A stretch of 64,000 nucleotides of DNA, taken from Bradyrhizobium glycinis (GTDB lineage: Bacteria; Pseudomonadota; Alphaproteobacteria; Rhizobiales; Xanthobacteraceae). Location: assembly GCF_016031655.1 (NCBI RefSeq), contig NZ_JACCHQ010000005.1:62001-126000 (forward strand). Reading direction: 5' to 3'. Both the position numbers and the translations under genes were made by a program. Below, piece after piece: positions 33,154 through 40,570 of this stretch. Numbering within the stretch: position 1 is the stretch's first letter; every line of letters begins with the position of its first letter. The notes under the pieces are model-generated. The model was not told where the DNA came from. It saw only the letters and a list, made by a program, of their open reading frames with translations, and ran no database searches.

Positions 33154-33615
33154 ATGAGGACCAGTTTTGACTTCGCGCCCCTGTGGCGCTCCACCATCGG
33201 CTTCGATCACCTGGCCGACCTCGTCGACAGCACGCTGCGCCAGGCGACCGAGGACAATTATCCCCCCTACAACATCGAGCGCTCCGGCGAAGACCACTAC
33301 CGGATCAGCCTTGCGGTGGCAGGCTTCGGCGTCAACGACATCACCGTGACGGCCGAGCAGAATGCGCTCACCATCGAGGGCAAGAAGCCCGAGACTGCCG
33401 CGCGCGAATATCTGTACCAGGGCATCGCCGCGCGTCCGTTCCGGCGCGTGTTCAACCTCGCCGACTATGTCCAGGTGAAGCAGGCCTCGTTCCAGGACGG
33501 GCTCCTGATCATCGACCTCGTCCGCGAGGTTCCGGAAGCCATGAAGCCGCGCCGCATTGCGATCACGGGCGGCGCTCCTGCGGCATCGCAGATCGAGCAG
33601 AAGAAAGCAGCCTGA
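33154..33615 (+). CDS. Small heat-shock protein Hsp20 (IbpA/HspA class)
   Basis: The 153-residue chaperone has the alpha-crystallin domain at about residues 40-135 (DHYRISLAVAGFGVNDITVT, GIAARPFRRVFNLADYV, FQDGLLIIDLVREVPE) and an IAI motif in the C-terminal extension (RRIAITGG). It is of class A of rhizobial Hsps. GGAGGA is placed seven bases from the ATG and lies inside the ROSE-like leader. It binds unfolding proteins in the cytoplasm. It leads a stress block with a second hsp20 76 bases downstream. Confidence 0.95.
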   Translation: MRTSFDFAPLWRSTIGFDHLADLVDSTLRQATEDNYPPYNIERSGEDHYRISLAVAGFGVNDITVTAEQNALTIEGKKPETAAREYLYQGIAARPFRRVFNLADYVQVKQASFQDGLLIIDLVREVPEAMKPRRIAITGGAPAASQIEQKKAA

Positions 33616-33636
33616 GCGCTCGATCGAGCTGGTGGC

Positions 33637-33670
33637 GGAACGCGGCGCGCGCAGGCGCGGGCCGCGTTCC
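33637..33670 (+). promoter_or_regulatory. Strong hairpin between the two hsp20 genes
   Basis: GGAACGCGGC (33637-33646) and GCCGCGTTCC (33661-33670) form a perfect 10-bp stem 21 bases before the second hsp20 start. It may stabilise the first message or shield the second start. Confidence 0.5.
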
Positions 33671-33691
33671 CGATGCATGAAGGAGAGTCCC

Positions 33692-34183
33692 ATGGCTTTT
33701 CGTGATCTCATTCCCTGGTCGAGAAACCAGGAGCTTGCGCCGGCGCGCGACAATTTCGATCCGTTCCTGACGCTTCACCGCGAGATGAACCGTCTGTTCG
33801 ACGATGTCTTCCGCGGCTTCGGCGGGACTGGCCTGTCGCCGCTGATGGAAGGTCGTTTCGGCTGGCCGAAGGTCGAGCTCAGCGAGACCGACAAGACGCT
33901 GACCGTCTCGGCCGAACTTCCCGGCCTGACGGAGAAGGACGTCCAGGTCGAGATCGCCAATGGCATCCTGACCGTGCGCGGCGAGAAGAAGGCTGAGCGC
34001 AACGGCGAAGGCAGGTTCTTCACCGAGCGCTATTACGGCGCCTTCGAGCGGCAGATCCCGCTGGAGGGTGTCGAGGAGGACAAGGCCGAGGCGTCGTTCA
34101 CGAACGGCGTCCTGACCGTGTCGCTGCCGAAATCGGAGAAGGCGCGCGAAGGCGTCAAGCGCATCGCGATCAATACGCATTAA
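33692..34183 (+). CDS. Small heat-shock protein Hsp20 (class B type)
   Basis: This 163-residue protein is a second alpha-crystallin chaperone: FDPFLTLHREMNRLFDDVFRGFG at the N-terminal region, WPKVELSETDKTLTVSAELPG and FTNGVLTVSLPKSE in the core, and IAI near the C-terminus. It differs from the upstream Hsp20 and is closer to the plant/Hsp16.9 type. AAGGAGAG precedes the ATG. Both genes are likely co-transcribed from the RpoH-type promoter at 32991. A stem-loop follows its stop. Confidence 0.95.
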   Translation: MAFRDLIPWSRNQELAPARDNFDPFLTLHREMNRLFDDVFRGFGGTGLSPLMEGRFGWPKVELSETDKTLTVSAELPGLTEKDVQVEIANGILTVRGEKKAERNGEGRFFTERYYGAFERQIPLEGVEEDKAEASFTNGVLTVSLPKSEKAREGVKRIAINTH

Positions 34184-34193
34184 CATCAAGCGG

Positions 34194-34219
34194 GACGGCG
34201 GCGATGTGGCGCCGCCGTC
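34194..34219 (+). terminator. Stem-loop after the second hsp20
   Basis: GACGGCGGCG, loop ATGTGG, CGCCGCCGTC form a perfect 10-bp stem ten bases after the stop. There is no U tract, so termination may be partial. Confidence 0.45.
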
Positions 34220-34270
34220 TCATCATCAACGAGCCGTCCCCCTGGAAAGGAGCATGTGGGAGACCCACCG

Positions 34271-34606
34271 ATGACCAACGTGAATACTAGTTCCGGCACT
34301 CTCAATCCGCTGTTTCATCCTGCCGCCCACTACGACTCGCCGGCCGACGTCCTGAATGCCGAGGAGCTCTCGTCGCCCGAGAAGCGCGTCATCCTGTCGT
34401 CCTGGGCATCGGACATGTACGCGGTCGAATCCTGTCCCGCCTTGCGCGAGATTCCCGGCATGAGCCACACCGTCCGGCTCGCCGACATTCTCGCCGCCTT
34501 GCGCAAGCTCGACGCCGACAACGACAATGACGACCCGCCCCGGGGCGGCGGCGTGCCGATGCGGTTGCGGCGGCCATGGGCCGCCGCAGAAGGGCAGGCG
34601 GCATGA
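34271..34606 (+). CDS. Conserved hypothetical protein of the stress block
   Basis: This 111-residue acidic protein has a conserved central motif, LSSPEKRVILSSWASDMYAVESCP, followed by LREIPG and a leucine-rich short helix. I recognise it as a protein seen next to stress genes in rhizobia, with no known function. The ATG at 34271 has GGGAG eight bases upstream. A six-codon frame beginning at ATG 34254 ends at the same site and would couple to it. Its stop overlaps the following 38-residue ORF (ATGA). Confidence 0.75.
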   Translation: MTNVNTSSGTLNPLFHPAAHYDSPADVLNAEELSSPEKRVILSSWASDMYAVESCPALREIPGMSHTVRLADILAALRKLDADNDNDDPPRGGGVPMRLRRPWAAAEGQAA

Positions 34607-34719
34607 TGTTCACGCCCGCCGTCCTCGGGCTCGTGCTGCTCGGCCAGGCCGCGGCAGCCTGGACCGTCCCGCTTCTGGCCCTGCAGGGCTGGATCGTCGT
34701 GCCAGGCGACGAAGGCTGA
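34603..34719 (+). CDS. Small hydrophobic protein, 38 residues
   Basis: The ORF begins at the ATGA overlap with the preceding gene, so it should be translated by coupling. The product has a single hydrophobic stretch (VLGLVLLGQAAAAW and LLALQGWIVV), likely membrane-associated, and ends in an acidic VPGDEG tail. It lies 47 bases before the DegP-like gene. No relative is recognised. Confidence 0.55.
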   Translation: MMFTPAVLGLVLLGQAAAAWTVPLLALQGWIVVPGDEG

Positions 34720-34766
34720 AGCACCAAGATTCCGACTATCCCCCACAACAACGCGGCAGGGTGACG

Positions 34767-35876
34767 ATGATGAATGCTGTGCGTCTGCTGTTCCTGGCCT
34801 TGCTGATGCTGACGCTCACGGCATCGCAGCCTGCCGCCGGCCAGATTCCGGATTTGAAGACCGGCGGCCCGGTGCCGACCCTGGCGCCGCTGGTGCGCCA
34901 GGTGACGCCGGCCGTCGTCAACATCTCCGTGCACGGCCGCGTGCGCGAGGACAACCCGCTCTATCGCGATCCGCTGTTTCGCGAATTCTTCGACGTTCCC
35001 CGGCAGATCGAGAAGGAGGTCAATGCGACCGGCTCCGGGGTGATCGTCGACGGACAGCGCGGCTATGTGCTGACCAACAATCACGTGGTCGAGGGCACCT
35101 CCGCCGTTCAGATCACGACCAAGGACGGCCGGCAGTTTTCGGCCAAGGTCATCGGCCGCGATCCGCCAACGGACGTCGCGGTGCTCCAGGTCCAGAACCC
35201 GGTCGGGCTCAAGGCGCTTCCCTTCGGCGACAGCGACGGGCTCGATGTCGGCGACTTCGTGCTCGCGATCGGCAATCCCTTCGGCCTCGGCCAGACCGTG
35301 ACCTCAGGGCTCGTCAGCGCGCTGGGTCGCACCGGCCTCGGCAAGCAGGGCTATGAGGACTTCATCCAGACCGACGCGGCGATCAATCCCGGCAATTCCG
35401 GCGGCGCGCTGGTCAGCCTGCGCGGCGAGCTCGTCGGCATCAACTCGGCGATCATCTCGCCGGCGGGCGGCAACGTCGGCATCGGCTTTGCCATTCCGGT
35501 CAACATGGCGCGCAAGGTGATGGAGCAGATCATCGTGAGCGGCCGCGTCGAGCGCGGCCGCATCGGCATTTCGCTGAAGGACCTGCATCCCACGATCAAC
35601 AAGGGATTGAATCAGGGCGCCGTCATCGCCGAGATCGCGGCGGATTCGCCCGCAGAGAAGGCGGGCTTGCGCAAGGGCGACATCGTGACCGGCGCCGACG
35701 ACCGCCCGATCCGCACCGCCGCCCAGCTCCGCAACACGATCGGCCTGGCGCGGATCGGCGAGGACGTGAAGCTCACGCTGCTGCGCAACGGTGCGCCGTT
35801 CACCGCCACAGTGAGAGTGGCGCCCGCAGCCGCGCCGAGCAGCGCGCTCGCAGGTCCCAATCGCCTCGTCCGCTGA
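34767..35876 (+). CDS. DegP/DegQ-type trypsin-like serine protease with one PDZ domain
   Basis: The 369-residue protein has a signal peptide or membrane anchor at residues 1-25, then a trypsin-like domain with His in LTNNHVVEG, Asp in DPPTDVAVL and Ser in NPGNSGGAL. One PDZ domain follows (about 255-345, RGRIGISLKDLHP... and PAEKAGLRKGDIVT). With one PDZ it is nearer to DegS or short DegQ than to DegP, which has two. It is expected in the periplasm, degrading or refolding damaged proteins, and follows the heat-shock genes. A strong terminator closes the unit. Confidence 0.93.
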   Translation: MMNAVRLLFLALLMLTLTASQPAAGQIPDLKTGGPVPTLAPLVRQVTPAVVNISVHGRVREDNPLYRDPLFREFFDVPRQIEKEVNATGSGVIVDGQRGYVLTNNHVVEGTSAVQITTKDGRQFSAKVIGRDPPTDVAVLQVQNPVGLKALPFGDSDGLDVGDFVLAIGNPFGLGQTVTSGLVSALGRTGLGKQGYEDFIQTDAAINPGNSGGALVSLRGELVGINSAIISPAGGNVGIGFAIPVNMARKVMEQIIVSGRVERGRIGISLKDLHPTINKGLNQGAVIAEIAADSPAEKAGLRKGDIVTGADDRPIRTAAQLRNTIGLARIGEDVKLTLLRNGAPFTATVRVAPAAAPSSALAGPNRLVR

Positions 35877-35886
35877 AACGAATGCG

Positions 35887-35914
35887 GAGACGAACCGCGG
35901 AAGCGGTTCGTCTC
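35887..35914 (+). terminator. Terminator after the protease gene
   Basis: GAGACGAACCGC, loop GGAA, GCGGTTCGTCTC form a perfect 12-bp stem that begins 11 bases after the stop. TTG follows rather than a long U tract. Confidence 0.7.
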
Positions 35915-35951
35915 TTGCGACGGCCTGGGTCGGTGCGCGTGATCTCCCAGC

Positions 35952-36128
35952 TCAGGCCGCGCGGTGATCCCATCCGCCCTGCAGGTCGCGGATCAGCCGC
36001 CGCTCGCGTTCGATGCGCTGGCGATAGAGCTCGCGCTCATGCTCGCTCTTGGCGCTGGCAAGAAGCAGCTCGTAATGGCCGATGACCTTCTCGCTGCCTC
36101 GGATGAGCAGGTCGCGCTGGCTGTTCAT
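35952..36128 (-). CDS. Small basic/acidic helical protein, 58 residues
   Basis: The ORF starts with ATG overlapping the stop of the 72-residue gene (ATGA), so it is translated by coupling. The product is charged and probably one or two helices (ELLLASAKSEHERELYRQRI, ERERRLIRDLQGGW). I recognise it only as a small conserved protein type near stress genes in Bradyrhizobium. Function unknown. Confidence 0.65.
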   Translation of the reverse strand: MNSQRDLLIRGSEKVIGHYELLLASAKSEHERELYRQRIERERRLIRDLQGGWDHRAA

Positions 36129-36343
36129 TGCGCCATCCCCATTGCGCCAGCCGGTGTTTCGGCGGCGCGGAAACCGACGGGAAAGGTCGTGGCGGCCAGG
36201 TCATCGAGCGCCGATCGCTCCTCCGCCAGTCGTCTCTCGATGAATTGGCGCTCCAGCTGCGATAACCTGGTCTTCAGCAGGCGCCGATAGCGGTGGATGT
36301 TGTTGCGGTGCGCACGGATGCGGGCCAGATTCTCATCGAGCAT
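36125..36343 (-). CDS. Small charged helical protein, 72 residues
   Basis: This 72-residue protein starts at ATG 36343 after GGAGAGACGACG. Its helix-rich N-terminal two thirds carries repeated Arg/Glu (HRYRRLLKTRLSQLERQFIE, RRLAEERSALDDLA), followed by an Ala/Gly-rich tail. The two tiny genes form a coupled pair. It may be a stress protein, but nothing in the sequence shows a function. Confidence 0.65.
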   Translation of the reverse strand: MLDENLARIRAHRNNIHRYRRLLKTRLSQLERQFIERRLAEERSALDDLAATTFPVGFRAAETPAGAMGMAQ

Positions 36344-36554
36344 CGTCGTCTCTCCAGACGGTCGCGTTAGATCCTTTGGTTGTGCGAGGACGAGAAGGTC
36401 TCTTCTCGGCGAAAAAATAGGCAAGGGGTGAACGGTGTCAAGATGTTCGAAGCCCAGGCCGCGCCCGCCCTTGTTGCTGGCGTGCCGAAGATCGACTATC
36501 AGCCAGATCGGAGCGCTTCGCGCTGCCCAAGGACAAAGGAAGGGAGCACCTGAA

Positions 36555-36681
36555 ATGACAAAGATGTCACCGACGCGGCGGGACCTGATTGCAACTGCGG
36601 CGGCGGCCACTGCAATGTCAGTGGCCGAGGTCATACCGGCCGCAGCGCAGGCCGGACCGAAGCCGATCTTCCCCGGTGCCG
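36555..36681 (+). pseudogene. Tat signal peptide cut off from the FAH-family enzyme by a frameshift
   Basis: A good start (ATG 36555 after AAGGAAGGGAG) opens a frame for about 40 residues with the Tat motif T-R-R-D-L-I and an Ala-rich hydrophobic stretch ending AAAQAGPKPIFP. At ccccgg (36671-36676) the reading runs into a wrong frame. Removing one base there would join it to the enzyme frame, giving PIFPVPMVTIP. It may be a mutation, a programmed slip or a sequencing error. Confidence 0.6.
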
Positions 36682-37353
36682 ATGGTCACGATCCCGATCG
36701 TCGGCGAGACTCAGGTCTTTCAGGTCCGCCGCATCTACTGCATTGGGCGGAACTATGCGGCACATGCGATCGAGCGCGGCTCGGATCCGAACCGCGAGCC
36801 GCCGTTCTTCTTCCAGAAGCCGACCGACGCGATCCAGAACGTCGCGATCGGCGAGGTTGCCGATCATCCCTATCCGTCGCTAACCAAGAACTATCATCAC
36901 GAGGTCGAGTTGGTCGCCGCGCTGAAGTCCGGCGGCACCAATATCCCAGTCGATAAGGCGCTCGACCACGTCTATGGTTACGCCCTCGGCCTCGACATGA
37001 CCCGGCGCGATCTCCAGAACGGCATGGCCGCCGAGAAGAAGCCGTGGGAAATCGGTAAGAGTTTTGACCACGCCGCGGTGCTCGGCCCGATTCACCCGGC
37101 GAGCAAGACCGGTCATTTCGAGAAGGGCGCGATCTCGCTCGCCGTCAACGGCACCGTGCGGCAAAACTCCGATCTCAGCAAGATGATCTGGAGCGTGGCC
37201 GAGCAGATCGCCAAGCTGTCGGAAGCGTTCGAACTGAAAGCCGGCGACATCATCTATTCCGGCACGCCGGAGAATGTCGGCCCCGTGGTGAAGGGCGACG
37301 TGCTGCTCTGCAAGCTCGAGGGCCTGCCCGACATGTCGATCAAGATCGTGTAG
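36682..37353 (+). CDS. Fumarylacetoacetate hydrolase (FAH) family protein
   Basis: The 223 residues from the internal ATG at 36682 are a full FAH catalytic domain: YCIGRNYAAHA at the entry, FFQKPTDAI, YHHEVELVAAL with the metal-binding Glu, the LDMTRRDLQ segment with Asp, and TPENVGPVVKGD with the C-terminal loop. The family hydrolyses carbon-carbon bonds or decarboxylates beta-keto acids with a metal ion. A Tat signal in another frame upstream (36555-36681) suggests an ancestor exported to the periplasm. The ATG used here may give a cytoplasmic form. Confidence 0.8.
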   Translation: MVTIPIVGETQVFQVRRIYCIGRNYAAHAIERGSDPNREPPFFFQKPTDAIQNVAIGEVADHPYPSLTKNYHHEVELVAALKSGGTNIPVDKALDHVYGYALGLDMTRRDLQNGMAAEKKPWEIGKSFDHAAVLGPIHPASKTGHFEKGAISLAVNGTVRQNSDLSKMIWSVAEQIAKLSEAFELKAGDIIYSGTPENVGPVVKGDVLLCKLEGLPDMSIKIV

Positions 37354-37494
37354 CGGCTACGCCGCCGCAACCGTCAGTGGCGGCGGAGCCTTGCCTGGCC
37401 GGGTTCCGGGCGCGATTGCCTTTTGTTGGCCGGCAAGCGAACCTCGTGTGGCCATATTTGAGCAGGAGTGATCCTTCGCGAGGGAGGCGCTCCG

Positions 37495-37896
37495 ATGAAC
37501 AAGGCACTGATCACTGCTGTCACAATGCTGGCCTGCGTGCCCGCGAGCGCGCTCGCGCAGGAGCGCGCGGGCGATGCCGCGCTCGGCGCGGTCTCGGGTG
37601 CGGTCGTGCTGGGCCCGGTCGGCGCGGTCGCCGGAGCCTTGATCGGCTACACGGCCGGACCCTCGATCGCCCGTTCCTGGGGCCTGAGAGGCTCGCAGTC
37701 GGCAAGGCACCGGCAGCCGCCGCCGCGTCGCGCCGCCGCGACCGGCAGTCCGTCGCGCACGCGCGAGGCGATGGCCGCCAACGGTCAGATGAGAGCTGCC
37801 GGCAATCCGGCCCCGCCGGTCCAGGCTCCGCCGGTTCAAGCCGCGCCTGCCGCGCCGGCGCATTCCTCGGCACCGCCTGTTCAGGGATTCGACTGA
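37495..37896 (+). CDS. Glycine-zipper hypothetical protein with signal peptide
   Basis: The 133-residue protein has a signal peptide (KALITAVTMLACVPASALAQ) and then a glycine-zipper-like hydrophobic stretch (ALGAVSGAVVLGPVGAVAGALIG), followed by a basic, Pro/Ala-rich tail with PPVQ repeats. AGGGAGG precedes the ATG at 37495. Such proteins are usually exported to the periplasm or membrane; function unknown. It is alone between the FAH gene and the convergent lyase gene. Confidence 0.78.
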   Translation: MNKALITAVTMLACVPASALAQERAGDAALGAVSGAVVLGPVGAVAGALIGYTAGPSIARSWGLRGSQSARHRQPPPRRAAATGSPSRTREAMAANGQMRAAGNPAPPVQAPPVQAAPAAPAHSSAPPVQGFD

Positions 37897-37932
37897 GGCC
37901 AGCAGCCGGCCCGACGCGGCTTGCGTCCGGCT

Positions 37933-38784
37933 CTAGGACTGGCCGAGAATCTTCTTCGCCGCGCGGAGGTGCGGCTTGTCGATCATCTGGCCGTCGAGCC
38001 GCAGCGTGCCGGAATCGGGATTGCTCGCGAACGCCGCGATCACCTTCTCCGCCCAGGCGCGCTCGGCCTCCGTCGGCGCGAACGCCGCGTTGACGATGTC
38101 GACATGCTTGGGGTGGATCAGCGCCTTGGCCGAAAAACCGTCGCGCCGCGCCGCGCGCGTTTCGGCTTCGAGGCCGGCGAGATTGTCGATGTCGGTGTAA
38201 ACCGTGTCGATCGGCGCGACCTCGGCTGCGGCCGCCGCCATCAGGCAGAGATCGCGCGCCAGGAGATAGGGGCTGTGGAACACGCCGCCGCTCGCTTTCT
38301 CGGTGGCGCCGAGCGAGGCGGAGAGATCTTCCGCGCCCCACATCAGGCCGGCGAGGCGAGGCGAGCAGCCCTTGTAGCTGCCGAGCCCGAAGATCGAGCC
38401 GGCGGTCTCTGTCGCGACGCAGACGATGCGGGTCGCGCCGATCGCGATGCCGGACGCCGCTTCCAAAGCTTCGAGCCACGTCGCGACCTGACGCACGTCC
38501 TCGCCGCCTTGCGATTTCGGCAGCACGATGCCGTCAGGCCTGCCCGGCATCACCGCAGCGAGATCGGCCAGCGTCAGGCCGGTGTCGAGCGCGTTGACGC
38601 GAACGTAGAGCTGATGCGGATCGGGGCGGCTCTTCAGCATTGAAAGCGTGAGCTCACGCGCTTCCGGCTTCTTCTCGGTGACGACGGAATCCTCGAGATC
38701 GATGATCAGCGCGTCGGCCTTGCCTTCGCTCGCCTTCTCGAATTTGCGCGGGGAATCGCCCGGCACGAACAGCATTGAACGCAT
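37933..38784 (-). CDS. CoA ester lyase, HpcH/HpaI aldolase (CitE-like) family
   Basis: The 283-residue TIM-barrel enzyme starts with SMLFVPGDSPRKFEKA and has the acidic cluster LIIDLEDSVV, which binds Mg2+, RVNALDT at the next strand, IVLPKSQGGED and the metal Glu in VATETAGSIF. It belongs to the CitE/malyl-CoA or citramalyl-CoA lyase group. The start at 38784 shares bases with the MaoC stop (TGATG), so the two are coupled. It may cleave a 3-hydroxyacyl-CoA made by MaoC. Substrate is not known. Confidence 0.88.
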   Translation of the reverse strand: MRSMLFVPGDSPRKFEKASEGKADALIIDLEDSVVTEKKPEARELTLSMLKSRPDPHQLYVRVNALDTGLTLADLAAVMPGRPDGIVLPKSQGGEDVRQVATWLEALEAASGIAIGATRIVCVATETAGSIFGLGSYKGCSPRLAGLMWGAEDLSASLGATEKASGGVFHSPYLLARDLCLMAAAAAEVAPIDTVYTDIDNLAGLEAETRAARRDGFSAKALIHPKHVDIVNAAFAPTEAERAWAEKVIAAFASNPDSGTLRLDGQMIDKPHLRAAKKILGQS

Positions 38785-39236
38785 CAGACCGGCCTCTTGT
38801 GCATCATCGCCATGCGGCGGCATTTGCCGACGATCTCGTCGTTCTGGTTCAGAGCATGATGCTCGAACTCGACGATGCCGGCCCTGGGTCGCGATCTGGA
38901 TTCCCGCACCGAGAGCACCTTTGTCGTCGCCCGCAACGTGTCGCCATGGAAGACCGGCTTTGGAAAGCTGACGTCGGTCATGCCGAGATTGGCGACGGTG
39001 GTGCCCAGGGTCGTATCATAGACTGTCATGCCGATCATGATGCCGAGGGTGTAAAGGCTGTTGAAAATGCGCTGGCCGAACTCGGTCTTCTCGGCGAAAT
39101 GCGCGTCGATGTGCAGCGGCTGCGGGTTGAGCGTCAGCAGGCTGAACATGGTGTTGTCCATCTCCGTGACGGTCCGGGTCAGCGGATGCCTGAACTCCTG
39201 GCCCACGGAAAAGTCCTCGAAATAAAGTCCGGCCAT
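38784..39236 (-). CDS. MaoC-like dehydratase
   Basis: The 150-residue protein has a single hot-dog fold of the MaoC/R-specific enoyl-CoA hydratase type: YFEDFSVGQEF, TRTVTEMDNTMFS, the conserved DAHFAEKTEFGQRI active-site segment with Asp and His, and VFHGDTLRATTKV. GGGAGG precedes the ATG at 39236. It is divergent from the acyl-CoA dehydrogenase, so the two could draw on the same pool of acyl-CoA. It is too short for a double hot-dog itaconyl-CoA hydratase. Confidence 0.88.
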   Translation of the reverse strand: MAGLYFEDFSVGQEFRHPLTRTVTEMDNTMFSLLTLNPQPLHIDAHFAEKTEFGQRIFNSLYTLGIMIGMTVYDTTLGTTVANLGMTDVSFPKPVFHGDTLRATTKVLSVRESRSRPRAGIVEFEHHALNQNDEIVGKCRRMAMMHKRPV

Positions 39237-39383
39237 CGCGGTTTCCTCCCTGCGAAATAACGGCGCGCGCGTCACGTCGCGCCGCATGACCCCATGCATG
39301 GTAGACACACTTCGCGGGCAAATTCACGTATCTGCCTGCAGTTTTTCGAGCTAAAGAACGCTTGGCCAAGGGAGGTCAAGACC

Positions 39384-40550
39384 ATGGATTTCGCGCTCAC
39401 CGATCAGCAGGAAGCCATTCGCGACGCCATCGCCAAGATCTGCGAAGGCTTTCCCGACGCCTATTGGCTGAAGAAGGACCACGACGGCGGCTTCCCTCAC
39501 GACTTCCACAAGGCCTTAGCGGATGCCGGCTGGCTCGGGATCTGCGTGCCGGAGGAATATGGCGGCTCCGGGCTCGGCATCACGGAAGCTGCGATCATGA
39601 TGCGCACCATCGCCGAGTCGGGTGCCGGCATGTCCGGTGCCTCGGCGGTGCACATCAACGTGTTCGGGCTCAACCCCGTCGTCGTGTTCGGCACCGAGGA
39701 GCAGCGCAGGCGCATGCTGCCGCCGATGGTCGAGGGCCGCGAGAAGGCGTGCTTCGCGGTCACCGAGCCGAACACCGGCCTCAACACCACCCAGCTCAAG
39801 ACCCGCGCGGTCGCCAAGAACGACCGCTACATTGTCAATGGTCAGAAGGTGTGGATCTCGACCGCGCAGGTCGCGCACAAGATCTTGCTGCTGGCGCGCA
39901 CCACGCCGCTGGAAGAGGTGCGCTCGCCCACCCACGGCCTCAGCCTGTTCTACACCGATTTCGACCGCAACAGGATCAAGGTCCACGAGATCGAGAAGAT
40001 GGGCCGCAAGATCGTCGATTCCAACGAGCTGTTCTTCGAGGACTTCGAAATCCCGATGGAAGATCGGATCGGCGAGGAGGGCAAAGGCTTCGAATATATC
40101 CTCGAAGGCATGAATCCGGAGCGCATTCTCATCGCCGCCGAGGCGGTCGGTCTCGGCAAGCTCGCGCTGGCGCGCGCGACCGAATACGCCAAGACGCGCG
40201 TCGTGTTCAACCGCCCCATCGGCAAGAACCAAGGCATCCAGCATCCGCTCGCGGTGAACTGGGTCGAGCTCGAGGCGGCCTGGCTGATGGTGATGTCGGC
40301 GGCCTGGCAATACGACAAGGGCATGCCCTGCGGCGCCGCGGCCAATGCCGCAAAATATCTGGCGGGCGAAGCGGGCTTCTCGGCCTGCGAGCAGGCGGTG
40401 ATGACCCATGGCGGCTTCGGCTACGCCAAGGAATTCCACGTCGAGCGCTATTTGCGCGAGGTATTGATCCCGCGCATCGCGCCGGTCAGCCCGCAGCTCG
40501 CGCTCAGCTTCATCGCGGAGAAGGTGCTGGGGCTCGCCAAATCGTATTGA
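39384..40550 (+). CDS. Acyl-CoA dehydrogenase
   Basis: This 388-residue flavoenzyme has the three-domain acyl-CoA dehydrogenase fold: an N-terminal helical domain, the beta domain with CFAVTEPNTGLNTTQLKT and WISTAQVAH that holds FAD, and the C-terminal helices with GGFGYAKEFHVERYLREV. The usual YEGT region holding the catalytic Glu reads IAPVSP here, so the base must lie elsewhere, as in isovaleryl-CoA-type members. GGGAGG precedes the ATG. It is likely part of the acyl-CoA catabolic set around it. Chain specificity is unknown. Confidence 0.9.
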   Translation: MDFALTDQQEAIRDAIAKICEGFPDAYWLKKDHDGGFPHDFHKALADAGWLGICVPEEYGGSGLGITEAAIMMRTIAESGAGMSGASAVHINVFGLNPVVVFGTEEQRRRMLPPMVEGREKACFAVTEPNTGLNTTQLKTRAVAKNDRYIVNGQKVWISTAQVAHKILLLARTTPLEEVRSPTHGLSLFYTDFDRNRIKVHEIEKMGRKIVDSNELFFEDFEIPMEDRIGEEGKGFEYILEGMNPERILIAAEAVGLGKLALARATEYAKTRVVFNRPIGKNQGIQHPLAVNWVELEAAWLMVMSAAWQYDKGMPCGAAANAAKYLAGEAGFSACEQAVMTHGGFGYAKEFHVERYLREVLIPRIAPVSPQLALSFIAEKVLGLAKSY

Positions 40551-40570
40551 AGAAGTCGTACTGAGCGAGT

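Noticed and set aside
34254..34273. Six-codon leader ORF before the 111-residue hypothetical gene
   Set aside because: AAAGGAG is only one base from the ATG, so initiation there is unlikely; it may still be chance.
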